Shown here: positions 27,338-37,006 of the stretch, piece by piece | How the letters are laid out: every line of letters starts with the position of its first letter | Numbering within the stretch: position 1 is the stretch's first letter | Assembly (NCBI RefSeq): GCF_013409865.1 | Contig: NZ_JACCBM010000001.1 | Coordinates: 744,001-808,000 of the forward strand | Length of the DNA: 64,000 nucleotides | Direction: 5' to 3' | Source: Herbiconiux flava | GTDB lineage: Bacteria; Actinomycetota; Actinomycetes; Actinomycetales; Microbacteriaceae | Position numbers and translations under genes: made by a program | The notes under the pieces: model-generated | Database searches by the model: none | Told to the model about the DNA's origin: nothing | The model's input: the letters and a program-made list of their open reading frames with translations, nothing else

Positions 27338-28188
27338 GGCAGCCCTCCGAGGAGCCCGGGGGAGGGCCGGTGGTCGTGGTCGTCGTGGTGCGCGAGCTGG
27401 TCGTCCGGATGCCCGTGGGCCCCGTCGGGCGTGCCGACGACGATCACCCGGCCGTGCGTGCGGATCACGTCGACCCGCGAGCCGTAGAGCTCGCTCAGCA
27501 CCTCCGAGCGCAGCACCTCCTCCGGCGTGCCGATCCGGAAGCCGCCACCGGCCAGGTACAGCACCCGGTCGACCATGTCGAGGATCGGGTTGATGTCGTG
27601 GGTGACGAAGAGCACGCCGAAGTCGCGCTCGCGCCGCTGCCGGTCGATCAGCTCGCTGACCGCGCGCTGGTGGGTGAGGTCGAGCGAGAGCAGCGGCTCG
27701 TCACAGAGCAGCAGCCGGGGTTCCCCGGCGAGCGCCTGGCCGATGCGCACGCGCTGCTGCTCGCCGCCCGAGAGGGTGCCGACGCCCACGTTCGCGTAGT
27801 CGGTGGCGCCGACCCCCTCGAGCAGGGCGTCGACCTCGCGGCGACGGGCCGCGGAGGGAAGGGGCACGCCCCAGCGGTGCCCGGAGAGGCCGAGAGCCAC
27901 CAGGTCGCGGGCGCGGAGCGGGGTGCCGTCGTCGGCGAGCTTCTGCTGGGGCACGTAGCCGATACGGCGGTCGCCGCGCCGGCCGGGCGCCCCGAGGAAC
28001 GACACCGACCCGCCGCTCAACCGCTGCTGCCCGAGGATGACCTTGAGCAGGCTCGACTTGCCCGAGCCGTTCGACCCGAGCACGGCGATGAACTCGCCCG
28101 GCTGCACGTCGAGGTCGAGCCCCGACCAGAGGGTGCGGGGCCCGAACGCGAGGCTCGCGTCACGCAGGGTCAGCACCGGGTCGGTCAC
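27334..28188 (-). CDS. znuC: Zinc ABC transporter ATP-binding protein
   Basis: A 284-residue ABC ATPase. Walker A is GSNGSGKSS (about residues 39-47), the signature is LSGGEQQR, and Walker B is LLLCDEPLLSLD. The tail (GAHGHPDDQLAHHDDHDH) is rich in His and Asp and could bind zinc, which is unusual for the ATPase subunit. Overlaps znuB by four bases. Confidence 0.92.
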   Translation of the reverse strand: MTDPVLTLRDASLAFGPRTLWSGLDLDVQPGEFIAVLGSNGSGKSSLLKVILGQQRLSGGSVSFLGAPGRRGDRRIGYVPQQKLADDGTPLRARDLVALGLSGHRWGVPLPSAARRREVDALLEGVGATDYANVGVGTLSGGEQQRVRIGQALAGEPRLLLCDEPLLSLDLTHQRAVSELIDRQRRERDFGVLFVTHDINPILDMVDRVLYLAGGGFRIGTPEEVLRSEVLSELYGSRVDVIRTHGRVIVVGTPDGAHGHPDDQLAHHDDHDHRPSPGLLGGLP

Positions 28189-28260
28189 CTTGACACCCTA
28201 CTGCCGCGGGCGGATCGGCCGACCGCCGGGCCCGAGCGGCAGCCCGAGCCCGACCGGCGC

Positions 28261-29178
28261 CTAGCCGAGGGCGTCGGACACCGCCTTCAGGTTCGCCGTC
28301 ATCCACTCGACGTAGTCGACGCCGTCGGGGAGGGTCTCGGTGACCGGCACCGCCGGGATGCCGTTCTTCTCCGCGGCCTCGAGCACCGCATCCGTCTGCG
28401 GGCCGCCGGTCTGCTCGTTGTAGACCAGCACGTCGATGCTCTTGTCGTCGAACAGCGCGAGGGTCTCGTTCAGCACCAGCGGCGGCACGTCGGTGTCCTC
28501 CTCGATGGCCTCGCTGAACTCATCGGGCGTCCTGTTCGCCAGGCCCGCCGCGTCGAGCAGGTACAGCGGCACCGGCTCGGTGATGGCGACGCCGGCGCCC
28601 TGGTGCGCCGAGGCGATGTCGGCCTCGCCGCTCTCCAGCGTCGCGAGCTGCTGCTTGAGCTCCTCGCCGTTGGCCGAGAAGACGGATGCGCTGCCCTCGT
28701 CGAGCGCGCTCAGCTCGGTCACCAGCTGATCGACCAGCTTCTGCATCGTGGGGAAGTCGTACCAGAGGTGCTCGTTGAACTCGCCCTCGGCCGGCTCGGT
28801 GTCGTAGCCCGAGATGTCGGTGACGTTCAGCACGGTCGCGCCGGAGTTCTCGGCGGCCGAGAGCATCGTGTCGACGAAGTCGTCGTAGCCGCCGCCGTTC
28901 TCGATCACGATCTGCGCCTTGGAGAGCGAGAGCTGGTTCTGGCCGTCGGCCTGGTACTCGTGCGGATCCTTGTCGGGGCTGTCGATGATCGAGGTCACCG
29001 TGGCGGCGTCGCCGGCCACCGCCTCGGCGATGCTGCCGTAGACGTTGGTGGAGGCGACGATGCTGATGCCGTCGGAGGAGTCGGCGGTGGTGTCGGCCGA
29101 GCTGCCGGACGAGCATCCGGCCAGGCCGAGGGCGAGCACCGCGGAGGATGCGAGGACGGGGAGGAGTCGAGAGGTCAC
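28261..29178 (-). CDS. znuA: Zinc-binding lipoprotein of the ZnuABC importer
   Basis: A 305-residue cluster-9 solute-binding protein. The lipobox LAGC places the lipidated Cys at residue 22. Likely metal ligands lie in DPHEY, NEHLWYD and ASAHQG. There is no long His-rich loop. The start is GTG 29178, preceded by a GGGGG ribosome site. An upstream TTG at 29214 is rejected because it would add residues encoded by the Zur-like box itself and spoil the signal peptide. A 72-base gap separates it from znuC. Confidence 0.9.
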   Translation of the reverse strand: MTSRLLPVLASSAVLALGLAGCSSGSSADTTADSSDGISIVASTNVYGSIAEAVAGDAATVTSIIDSPDKDPHEYQADGQNQLSLSKAQIVIENGGGYDDFVDTMLSAAENSGATVLNVTDISGYDTEPAEGEFNEHLWYDFPTMQKLVDQLVTELSALDEGSASVFSANGEELKQQLATLESGEADIASAHQGAGVAITEPVPLYLLDAAGLANRTPDEFSEAIEEDTDVPPLVLNETLALFDDKSIDVLVYNEQTGGPQTDAVLEAAEKNGIPAVPVTETLPDGVDYVEWMTANLKAVSDALG

Positions 29179-29189
29179 AGCCCCCACAC

Positions 29190-29210
29190 TATTGATAGTG
29201 ATTATCAATA
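29190..29210. promoter_or_regulatory. Zur box in front of znuA
   Basis: TATTGATA-GTGAT-TATCAATA: perfect 8-bp arms around a 5-base centre, strikingly AT-rich in this GC-rich DNA. It resembles the actinobacterial Zur consensus (TGAAAATGATTTTCA-like). It ends 12 bases before the znuA GTG. Confidence 0.8.
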
Positions 29211-29241
29211 GCAAATCTGCGCGGACGTGCGGCCGTCGAGC

Positions 29242-30648
29242 TCAGTCGAGCAGCAGCGCCGGCTCCTCGAGGATCGAGGCCACGTCGGCGACGAACCGGC
29301 TCGCCACGTCGCCGTCGACCACGCGGTGGTCGAAGCTCGCGCCCACGGTCGTGACGAAGCGCGGGCGCACCTCGCCGTCGACGACCCAGGGGCGCTGCTT
29401 GATGGTGCCGAGGGCCACGATCCCGACCTCGCCGGGGTTCAGGATGGGGGTTCCCGTGTCCATGCCGAAGACGCCGATGTTCGTGATGGTAATGGTGCCG
29501 TCGGCCATGTCGGCGGGGGAGGTGCGGCCCTCCCGCGCGGTCAGCGTGAGCTGCTCGAGCGACTCGGCGAGGGTGCGCATGGACATGTCCTGCGCGTCCT
29601 TGATGTTCGGCACGATCAGCCCGCGCGGCGTGGCCGCGGCGATGCCGAGGTTCACGTAGTTGCGCACGATGATCTCCTTCTCGGTGAACGCCGAGTTGAC
29701 CATGGGGTTCCGCTGCACCGCCCAGATGATGGCCTTCGCCATGATCAGGAGCGGCGAGATCTTGACGCCGGTGAAGTCGGCCGAGGCCTTCAGGCGCTTG
29801 ACGTAGTCCATCGTGCGGGTGGCATCCACGTCGACGAAGAGGCTCACGTGCGGGGCGGTGAACGCGCTCGCCACCATGGCCTTCGCGATCTGCTTGCGCA
29901 TGCCCTTCACGGGGATGCGCTCCTCGCGCTCCGGCGCCCACTGCGGCGTCTCGATGTTGTGGAACACCTTCGCCTGCTCGGCGTGCCGGATGACGTCGTC
30001 GCGGGTGACGTCGCCGATCAACCCGGTGGGGGTCACCTCGTTGAGGTCGACCCCGAGGTCTTTCGCGAGCTTGCGGATCGGCGGCTTCGCGATCACGGGG
30101 AGCCCCGGGATCGGCTGCTGCACCCGGGCGACCCGCTCGGCCGGGCGGGCGCCCTCGGGGGTCTCGCCGATGGCCGGGATCGCACTCGTGCTGCGGCGCG
30201 AGGAGCGGCGACTGGCGACGTGGCCCTTGATGCCGTAGCCGACGAGCACCGCGCCCGGCTTCTCCTCCGCACCCGGTCGCTCGGCGGTGGCGGTGCGCTC
30301 GGCGGTGGCCACCATCGACTCGGTCTCGGTGAGGTCGGCCGAGGGCACCACGCGGATGGGGGCGGGCGGAGCATCCTGAACCGGCGCCGCCGAGCCCGCC
30401 GGGGCCGCGGCACCCGACGACACCGTGATGATCGGCGTGCCGACCTCGACGGTCGTGCCCTCCTCGACCAGCACGCTCTCGACGGTGCCGGCGAACGGCG
30501 AAGGCAGCTCGACGAGCGACTTGGCGGTCTCGATCTCGACGATCACCTGGTTCACCGTGACGGTGTCGCCCGGGGCGACCTTCCACGAGACGATCTCGGC
30601 CTCGGTGAGGCCCTCGCCGACATCGGGGAGGTTGAACTGCGACGACAT
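29242..30648 (-). CDS. Branched-chain 2-oxoacid dehydrogenase, E2 dihydrolipoyl acyltransferase
   Basis: A 468-residue E2. It has one N-terminal lipoyl domain (lipoyl Lys in [13 protein letters not shown], about residue 43), an Ala/Pro/Glu-rich linker, a peripheral subunit-binding domain ([20 protein letters not shown]) and a C-terminal acyltransferase domain ending with the catalytic [10 protein letters not shown]. It transfers the acyl group to CoA. It closes the operon HisC-like, E1alpha, E1beta, E2; no E3 is nearby. Confidence 0.92.
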   Translation of the reverse strand: MSSQFNLPDVGEGLTEAEIVSWKVAPGDTVTVNQVIVEIETAKSLVELPSPFAGTVESVLVEEGTTVEVGTPIITVSSGAAAPAGSAAPVQDAPPAPIRVVPSADLTETESMVATAERTATAERPGAEEKPGAVLVGYGIKGHVASRRSSRRSTSAIPAIGETPEGARPAERVARVQQPIPGLPVIAKPPIRKLAKDLGVDLNEVTPTGLIGDVTRDDVIRHAEQAKVFHNIETPQWAPEREERIPVKGMRKQIAKAMVASAFTAPHVSLFVDVDATRTMDYVKRLKASADFTGVKISPLLIMAKAIIWAVQRNPMVNSAFTEKEIIVRNYVNLGIAAATPRGLIVPNIKDAQDMSMRTLAESLEQLTLTAREGRTSPADMADGTITITNIGVFGMDTGTPILNPGEVGIVALGTIKQRPWVVDGEVRPRFVTTVGASFDHRVVDGDVASRFVADVASILEEPALLLD

Positions 30649-30684
30649 GGGTTCTCCTGACGTACCTGGTCGGATGCGGATGGC

Positions 30685-31710
30685 CTAGTAGGCCATCACG
30701 CGGTCGACGGCTTCCATGACGCGGTCGGCGTCGGGCAGGAAGACGGTCTCGAGCTTCGCGGGCGGGAAGGGGGTGTCGAAGCCCGCCACCCGCAGCACGG
30801 GGGCCTGCAGCGAGTAGAAGGCGCGCTCGGCGACGGTCGCGGCGATCTCGGAGCCGACGCTGACGAAGCCCGAGGCCTCCTGCGCCACGACGAGGCGGCC
30901 GGTCTTGGTGACCGAGTCGATGATCGGCCCGTAGTCGATCGGGCTGATGGAGCGCAGGTCGATCACCTCGACGCTGATGCCCTCGCCGTCGGCGATCTCG
31001 GCGGCCTGCATGAGCACGCTCACCATCGCGCCGTGCGCGAGCACCGTCACGTCGCTGCCGACCCGCACGACCCGGCTGGCGTGCAGCGGGGCGGCCGAAC
31101 CGCTGAAGTCCACCGGGCCCTTGGGCCAGTAGCGGCTCTTGGGCTCGAAGAACATCACGGGGTCGTTGGAGCGGATCGCCTCCTGCATCATCCAGTAGGC
31201 GTCGTTCGGGGTGGACGGGCTCACCACGCGGAGGCCGGCGGTGTGCGCGAAGTAGGCCTCGGGGCTCTCCTGGTGGTGCTCGACGGCGCCGATGTGCCCG
31301 CCGTAGGGCACCCGGATGACCACGGGCATCGAGAAGGCGCCACCGCCGCGGTTGGTGAGCTTGGCGAGCTGGCTGGTGATCTGGTCGAAGCCCGGCCAGA
31401 TGAAGCCGTCGAACTGGATCTCGCAGACCGGTCGGTAGCCCCGCATCGCGAGGCCGATGGCCGTGCCGATGATGCCCGACTCGGCGAGCGGGGTGTCGAC
31501 GACGCGATCGGCGCCGAACTGAGCCTGCAGGCCCTCGGTGACGCGGAAGACGCCGCCGAGACGGCCGATGTCCTCGCCCATCAGCAGCACCTTGGGGTCG
31601 TCGGCGAGCGCCTTGGCGAGGCCGAGGTTCAGCGCCTTCGCCATCGGCAGCTCCTGCACCTCGGGGGCGGCGGCTGCGGTCGTCGGGTTCGACGGGTTCA
31701 CGGTGGTCAT
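30685..31710 (-). CDS. Branched-chain 2-oxoacid dehydrogenase, E1 beta subunit
   Basis: A 341-residue transketolase-like beta subunit. GEDIGRLGGVFRVTEGL and DTPLAESGIIGTAIGLAMRG are typical, as are RVPYGGHIGAVEHHQESPEA and the C-terminal VLRVAGFDTPFP. It forms the alpha2beta2 E1 with the gene upstream. The start ATG 31710 overlaps the E1alpha stop as ATGA. Confidence 0.92.
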   Translation of the reverse strand: MTTVNPSNPTTAAAAPEVQELPMAKALNLGLAKALADDPKVLLMGEDIGRLGGVFRVTEGLQAQFGADRVVDTPLAESGIIGTAIGLAMRGYRPVCEIQFDGFIWPGFDQITSQLAKLTNRGGGAFSMPVVIRVPYGGHIGAVEHHQESPEAYFAHTAGLRVVSPSTPNDAYWMMQEAIRSNDPVMFFEPKSRYWPKGPVDFSGSAAPLHASRVVRVGSDVTVLAHGAMVSVLMQAAEIADGEGISVEVIDLRSISPIDYGPIIDSVTKTGRLVVAQEASGFVSVGSEIAATVAERAFYSLQAPVLRVAGFDTPFPPAKLETVFLPDADRVMEAVDRVMAY

Positions 31711-32828
31711 GCCTGCTCCTCCTGGAACGACGCCTCGTAGCGCTCGAGCCACAGCTTCTGCTCGGTCATCACCGGATGCGGCTCCGAGTACACGTGGTCG
31801 AACATGGTGCCGATCGGCGGGGCCTCGAGCACCAGCGTGCGGGCCCGGATGTCGGCCGCGAAGTCGTCGGCCTCGGTCTTCACGCCGTCGAAGAAGGCGT
31901 CGCCCTCGCCGAGTGAGCGCAGGTACTTCTCGAACCGCACGATCGGGTCGCGCTTCACCCAGAACTCCTGCTCGGCGTTCTCTCTGTACTTCGTGGGGTC
32001 GTCGGAGGTCGTGTGCGCCCCGATGCGGTAGGTCAGCGCCTCGATGAACTGCGGGCCGCCGCCGCCGCGGGCGTCGTCGAGCGCCTTCGCGGTGACCGCG
32101 TAGCTCGCGAGCACGTCGTTGCCGTCGATCTGCACGCTGGGCACGCCGAAGCCGCGGGAGCGGAGGTACAGCGGCACGCGCGACTGCACGCTGACCGGCA
32201 CCGAGATGGCCCACTGGTTGTTCTGCAGGAAGAACACGTTCGGCGTCTGGCTCGAGGCGGAGAACACGAAGGCCTCGCTGACGTCGCCTTGCGAGGTGGC
32301 GCCGTCGCCGAAGTAGCAGAGCACGGCCGCGTCGACCTCGGGGTCGCCGGTGCCGACCACTCCGTCGCGCTGCAGGCCCATGGCGTAGCCGGTGGCGTGC
32401 AGCGAGTGCGAGCCGATCACCAGGCAGTAGCCGTGGAAGTTGCCGTTGGTGGGGTCGGTCGGGTCCCAGCCGCCGTGGGTGTTGCCGCGCAGGAGCTCGA
32501 CGATGGCGAGCATGTCGATGCCCCGCACCAGACCGACCGCGTGCTCGCGGTAGCTCGGGAAGAGGTGGTCCTGCGGGCGCGCGGCGAAGGCCGAGCCCAC
32601 CTGGGCGCCCTCCTGGCCGTGGCTCGGCACCCAGAGCGCCATCTGCCCCTGCCGCTGCAGGTTCGTGGCCTCGCCGTCGAAGCGGCGCACCACCACCATC
32701 TTCCGGTAGAAGTCCTGCAGGTCGGTCTCGCTCAGGCGGTCGAGATAGGAGCGGTACTCCTCGGCCGACTCGGTCGGGGCGAACTCGCCCTCGACCGAGA
32801 GGAACTGCACCGTCGGGGTCTCGGTCAT
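31707..32828 (-). CDS. Branched-chain 2-oxoacid dehydrogenase, E1 alpha subunit
   Basis: A 373-residue ThDP-dependent E1alpha. The ThDP-binding motif GDGATSQGDVSEAFVFSA and the following QNNQWAIS are intact. RIGAHTTSDDPTKYR carries the phosphorylation-loop-like region. It decarboxylates branched-chain 2-oxoacids, giving acyl-CoA primers for iso/anteiso fatty acids. The start ATG 32828 overlaps the HisC-like stop. Confidence 0.92.
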   Translation of the reverse strand: MTETPTVQFLSVEGEFAPTESAEEYRSYLDRLSETDLQDFYRKMVVVRRFDGEATNLQRQGQMALWVPSHGQEGAQVGSAFAARPQDHLFPSYREHAVGLVRGIDMLAIVELLRGNTHGGWDPTDPTNGNFHGYCLVIGSHSLHATGYAMGLQRDGVVGTGDPEVDAAVLCYFGDGATSQGDVSEAFVFSASSQTPNVFFLQNNQWAISVPVSVQSRVPLYLRSRGFGVPSVQIDGNDVLASYAVTAKALDDARGGGGPQFIEALTYRIGAHTTSDDPTKYRENAEQEFWVKRDPIVRFEKYLRSLGEGDAFFDGVKTEADDFAADIRARTLVLEAPPIGTMFDHVYSEPHPVMTEQKLWLERYEASFQEEQA

Positions 32829-33919
32829 CGGAGGATCCTCGCTATCTCGTCGGCGGCGGTGAGCACGTTCTGCACGCTCTCCTCCTCGCCGATCGTCAGT
32901 CGGACGCCGTCGGGCAGATAGCCCCGGGCGATGATGCCGTGCCGGCGGAACACCTCGAGCACCTCGGGAGTGCGCTCGCCCACCGGGAACCAGACGAAGT
33001 TGCCGTGCGGCTTCGGGATGCCCGTCCAGCCCTGCTCGAGCAGGGCCTCGTAGACGGCGTCCCGACGCACCGCGATGTTCGCCACCCGCTCGCGCAGCTC
33101 GTCGCCGCGGTCGAGCGACGCGAGCGCGGCCACCTGGGCGTGGTCGGTGAGGCTCAGCGGCACGATCGTGGTGCGGGCCGGCGCGAGCACGTCGGCGCGA
33201 CCGATGCCGTAGCCGATGCGGAGGCCGGCCAGGCCGTAGGCCTTGGAGAAGGTGCGCAGCACGACGAGGTTCGGGTACCGCCGCACCAGCGCCCGGCCGT
33301 TCACGGCTTCGGGGTCGGTGACGAACTCGGCGTAGGCCTCGTCGAGGACGACCAGCACATCGGTGGGCACCTTCGCCATGAAGGCCTCGAACTCGGCCTT
33401 CGTCACGACGCTCGAGGTCGGGTTGTTGGGGCTGCAGACGAGCACGAGGCGCGTGCGATCCGTGATCGCGGCGGCCATCGCGTCGAGGTCGTGGCGGTGG
33501 TCGGCGGTGTTGGGCACCGGCACCGCGGTGGCTCCGGGGAGCACCGTCATCCACGGGTAGACCTCGAACGAGCGCCAGGAGAAGACGACCTCGTCGCCGT
33601 GGCCGGCGGCGGCCATCGTGAACTGCATCAGCAGCGCCACCGATCCGGCGGCGACGATGACCTCGTCGGGCTCGACCCCCCACTCCTCGGCCAGGCGCGC
33701 CGTGATCTCGGGGGCGGCGGCGTTCGGGTAGCGGTGCAGCTGCCGGGTCGCACGGTCGACGGCCTCGAGCACACCGGGCAGCGGGTCGTAGGGGTTCTCG
33801 TTCGACGAGAGCTTGAACCCGGTCGGCGCGGCCTGGCCCTGCCGGTACGCGGGCAGCGCGAGGATCTCGGGGCGCATCCTCACCGGAACGGCGGGGGCTG
33901 CTTCGGAGCCGGAGGTCAT
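32825..33919 (-). CDS. HisC-like PLP aminotransferase
   Basis: A 364-residue class I/II aminotransferase. SSNENPYDPLPGV, CSPNNPTSSVV and the PLP Lys in TFSKAYGLAGLRIGYG are plain. Family members act on histidinol phosphate or on aromatic amino acids. Because it leads an operon with branched-chain dehydrogenase genes rather than his genes, an amino acid to 2-oxoacid role is plausible. First gene of the operon, start ATG 33919. Confidence 0.85.
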   Translation of the reverse strand: MTSGSEAAPAVPVRMRPEILALPAYRQGQAAPTGFKLSSNENPYDPLPGVLEAVDRATRQLHRYPNAAAPEITARLAEEWGVEPDEVIVAAGSVALLMQFTMAAAGHGDEVVFSWRSFEVYPWMTVLPGATAVPVPNTADHRHDLDAMAAAITDRTRLVLVCSPNNPTSSVVTKAEFEAFMAKVPTDVLVVLDEAYAEFVTDPEAVNGRALVRRYPNLVVLRTFSKAYGLAGLRIGYGIGRADVLAPARTTIVPLSLTDHAQVAALASLDRGDELRERVANIAVRRDAVYEALLEQGWTGIPKPHGNFVWFPVGERTPEVLEVFRRHGIIARGYLPDGVRLTIGEEESVQNVLTAADEIARILR

Positions 33920-33941
33920 CCGTCCAGTGTAGTTCTCGGTC

Positions 33942-34547
33942 TCATCCCGCCTCGGGAATATGCTCCGGGCGGTGCTCCCGCGCGAGCATCGCGTAGACGA
34001 GGGTGTCGGTCCACTCGCCCTTGAAGTGCTCGTCCTCGACGAAGAGGGCCTCCCGGCGCATCCCGAGCCGCTCCAGCAGGGCGGCGGATGCGCGGTTCCT
34101 GGCATCGAGGCGGGCGATCACGCGGTGCAGCCCGAACCCGGCGAAGGCCAGGTCGAGAACGGCCCGGGCGGCCTCGGTGGCGTAGCCGTGCCCCTCGGCG
34201 TCCCGGGCGATGGCGTAGCCGAGCTCGCCCCGGGCATCCGCCTCGCTGTCGAACTTGAGGAGCACCTCGCCGATCACCCGGCCGCCGTCGACCTGCCCGA
34301 CGTCGTCGCGGAGCTGGATGGCGAGCACCAGCCATTGGCCCTCCTCGGTCACCGCGCCCTGGCGGGTGCGGGACTCGATCGCGGCTTCGGTCTGCTCCCG
34401 CGTGCGCACGGGCCACGGGATGTAGCGCACCACCTCGGGGTCGGAGTGGTACCGCAGGAGGTCGTCGAGGTCGCTCCCGCGATGGGGGCGCAGGGCGAGG
34501 CGGGCGGTCAGGATCGGGTACTCCGGCTGCCAGGGCAGGTTCACCAT
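33942..34547 (-). CDS. GNAT family N-acetyltransferase (RimJ/RimL type)
   Basis: A 201-residue acetyltransferase. LTARLALRPHRGSDLDDLLRY is the usual RimJ/RimL opening, GELGYAIARDAEGHGYATEAARA gives the acetyl-CoA loop, and LDARNRASAALLERLGMRRE the C-terminal motif. The substrate, a protein N-terminus or small amine, is unknown. It lies 22 bases before the HisC-like start on the same strand and so could be the first gene of that operon. Confidence 0.87.
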   Translation of the reverse strand: MVNLPWQPEYPILTARLALRPHRGSDLDDLLRYHSDPEVVRYIPWPVRTREQTEAAIESRTRQGAVTEEGQWLVLAIQLRDDVGQVDGGRVIGEVLLKFDSEADARGELGYAIARDAEGHGYATEAARAVLDLAFAGFGLHRVIARLDARNRASAALLERLGMRREALFVEDEHFKGEWTDTLVYAMLAREHRPEHIPEAG

Positions 34548-34586
34548 GCCTCGACTCTGCACCACGCAGCTGGGATAGTGGGGGTC

Positions 34587-34991
34587 ATGCGCAGATTCCT
34601 GGTCTCCCTGGTCGTCAACGCGATCGCCCTGTGGCTCACCACCCTCATCGTCGCCGGTGTCAAGATCGACCCGATCGGCGACGGCGGCACCGTCGAGCTC
34701 ATCGTCAGCTACCTCCTGGTGGCGCTGGTCTTCGGCATCGTGAACGGCATCATCGGCAGCATCATCCGGGTCGTGGCGTTCCCCCTCTACATCCTCACCC
34801 TCGGCATCATCTCGTTCTTCGTGAACGCGCTGCTGCTCTGGCTCACCTCGGTGTTCACCGGCCTGTTCGGCTTCGGCCTCACCCTGGCCGGCTTCTGGTG
34901 GACGGTGCTCGGCGCCCTGGTGCTGGCCATCCTCTCGGCCATCATCGGCGCGATCCTCCGGCCCCTCGCGGGCCGCCGCGACCGCCGATGA
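34587..34991 (+). CDS. Phage-holin-4-2-like small membrane protein
   Basis: A 134-residue protein with four hydrophobic helices; the Pfam-type family is PF04020. VNGIIGSIIRVVAFPLYILTLGI is the signature region. Despite the family name this is a common chromosomal gene. Function unknown. The tail LRPLAGRRDRR is basic. It lies 12 bases before the phosphatase gene. Confidence 0.8.
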   Translation: MRRFLVSLVVNAIALWLTTLIVAGVKIDPIGDGGTVELIVSYLLVALVFGIVNGIIGSIIRVVAFPLYILTLGIISFFVNALLLWLTSVFTGLFGFGLTLAGFWWTVLGALVLAILSAIIGAILRPLAGRRDRR

Positions 34992-35003
34992 GAGACTAAG
35001 GGC

Positions 35004-35531
35004 ATGTCCCGCGAGCCCGACGATCCCCCCGAGGCCGCCTTCCGCATCTGCATGGTCTGCACCGGCAACATCTGCCGCTCCCCGATGGCCGAGATCGTGC
35101 TGCGCGACCTCGTCGAGAAGGCCGGGCTGTCCGGCCGCGTCGTCGTGAGCTCGGCGGGCACGGGGGAGTGGCACGTCGGTGAGCACGCCGACCCGCGCAC
35201 GGTCGCCTCGCTCGAGAGCCGCGGCTACGACGGCAGCACCCACCGAGCCCGCCAGTTCGAGCCGGCCTGGTTCGACTCGCTCGACCTCGTGGTGGCACTC
35301 GACCGCAGCCACGAGCGGGTGCTGCGCTCCTGGGCCCGAACCGAGGAGGACCGACAGAAGGTGCGCCTGCTGCTCTCCTTCGACGCCGACTACGCCGGGC
35401 GCACCGACGTCCCCGACCCCTACTACTCCGACGCCGCCCTGTTCGACTCGGTGCTCGCGATGATCGAGCACGCCGACCGGGCGCTGTTCCGGCAGCTCGA
35501 ACCCGCGTTCCGGCAGCCGGCCGCATCCTGA
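35004..35531 (+). CDS. Low-molecular-weight protein tyrosine phosphatase
   Basis: A 175-residue LMW-PTP. The P-loop CTGNICRS has Cys19 and Arg25, and the general acid lies in VPDPYY. The chain is about 15-20 residues longer than minimal enzymes because of an acidic N-terminus. Whether it opposes an envelope tyrosine kinase cannot be told. It is probably cotranscribed with the holin-like gene. Confidence 0.93.
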   Translation: MSREPDDPPEAAFRICMVCTGNICRSPMAEIVLRDLVEKAGLSGRVVVSSAGTGEWHVGEHADPRTVASLESRGYDGSTHRARQFEPAWFDSLDLVVALDRSHERVLRSWARTEEDRQKVRLLLSFDADYAGRTDVPDPYYSDAALFDSVLAMIEHADRALFRQLEPAFRQPAAS

Positions 35532-35566
35532 ACCCCGCCCTCCACACCGAAAGTCCCCGCCCCGCC

Positions 35567-36952
35567 ATGCCTCCTCTGCCCCCTCAGCCGATCAGCCCCC
35601 TCGACGGCCGCTACCGCCCCGCCGTCACCGAGCTCGGCGAGTTCCTCTCCGAAGCCGGCCTGAACCGTGCGCGCGTGCGGGTCGAGATCGACTGGCTGCT
35701 GTTCCTCACCGAGCACCGGATGTTCGGGGCCACGCCGCTCGAGCCCCAGCTCGCCACGGAGCTGCGCGCCGTCGTCGACGACTTCGGCCAGGCCGACATC
35801 GACCGCATCGCCGAGCTCGAGGCGACCACGCGGCACGACGTCAAGGCGGTCGAGTACTTCGTGCGCGAGAAGCTCGCGGCACTGGAACTTAACGACATCG
35901 CCGAGCTCACCCACTTCGGCTGCACCAGCGAGGACATCAACAACCTCAGCTACGCCCTGACCATCCGCGACGCCGTCGAGGGTGTCTGGCTGCCGGCCTT
36001 CGAGCGCGTGATCGCCGAACTCCGCCGCCAGGCCGTCGAGTACCGCGACGAGCCGATGCTCGCGCACACCCACGGCCAGCCCGCGACGCCCACCACCATG
36101 GGCAAGGAGCTCGCCGTCACCGTGCACCGGCTCGAGCGCGTGAAGGCGCAGATCGAGGACACCGAGTTCCTCGGGAAGTTCAGCGGCGCCACCGGCACGT
36201 TCGCCGCCGACCTGGTGGCCGACCCCTCCGCCGACTGGCAGCGCATCTCGCGCGAGTTCGTCACCTCGCTCGGCCTCGTCTGGAACCCGCTGACCACCCA
36301 GATCGAGTCGCACGACTGGCAGGCCGAGCTCTACAACCGGATCAGCCACGCCAACCGCATCCTGCACAACCTCTGCACCGATGTCTGGACCTACATCTCC
36401 ATCGGCTACTTCACGCAGATCCCGGTCGCCGGCGCCACGGGCTCCTCGACCATGCCGCACAAGGTGAACCCGATCCGCTTCGAGAACGCCGAGGCGAACC
36501 TCGAGCTCTCCAGCGCGCTGCTCGACTCACTCGCGGCGACCCTCGTGACCTCGCGGCTGCAGCGCGACCTCACCGACAGCACCACCCAGCGCAACATCGG
36601 CGTCGCCCTCGGCCACTCGCTGCTGGCGCTCGACAACATCCTCGGCGGCCTCGGTCAGATCTCATTGAACCGCGATGCGCTGGCCCGCGACCTCGACGAG
36701 AACTGGGAGGTGCTCGGCGAGGCGATCCAGACCGTCGTGCGCGCCGAGATCACCGAGGGGCGATCGCAGATCAGCGACCCCTACGCGCTGCTGAAGGAGC
36801 TCACCCGCGGGCGGCGCATCGGGCAGGCCGAGCTCGTGGCGTTCGTCGAGGGGCTCGACATCGGCGCCGAGGCCAAGGCGCGGCTCGTGGCGCTCACGCC
36901 GGCGGGCTACACGGGGCTGGCGTCGGCGCTGGTCGACCACATCCTCGACTAG
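35567..36952 (+). CDS. purB: Adenylosuccinate lyase
   Basis: A 461-residue fumarase/aspartase-superfamily enzyme. It cleaves adenylosuccinate and SAICAR in purine synthesis. The signature SSTMPHKVNPIRFENAE lies near residue 285, and the catalytic His region HTHGQPATPTTMGKE near 165. It resembles the E. coli-type PurB rather than the shorter Bacillus form. Start ATG 35567. Confidence 0.95.
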   Translation: MPPLPPQPISPLDGRYRPAVTELGEFLSEAGLNRARVRVEIDWLLFLTEHRMFGATPLEPQLATELRAVVDDFGQADIDRIAELEATTRHDVKAVEYFVREKLAALELNDIAELTHFGCTSEDINNLSYALTIRDAVEGVWLPAFERVIAELRRQAVEYRDEPMLAHTHGQPATPTTMGKELAVTVHRLERVKAQIEDTEFLGKFSGATGTFAADLVADPSADWQRISREFVTSLGLVWNPLTTQIESHDWQAELYNRISHANRILHNLCTDVWTYISIGYFTQIPVAGATGSSTMPHKVNPIRFENAEANLELSSALLDSLAATLVTSRLQRDLTDSTTQRNIGVALGHSLLALDNILGGLGQISLNRDALARDLDENWEVLGEAIQTVVRAEITEGRSQISDPYALLKELTRGRRIGQAELVAFVEGLDIGAEAKARLVALTPAGYTGLASALVDHILD

Positions 36953-37006
36953 GGCTGCGGCTGCGCGGATGCGCGCATGCCCGGCCGGGCCTCGTGGCTT
37001 CGTGGC

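Noticed and set aside
34587..34991. Holin-like gene as evidence of a prophage
   Set aside because: The family is widespread on actinobacterial chromosomes and no other phage gene is nearby.
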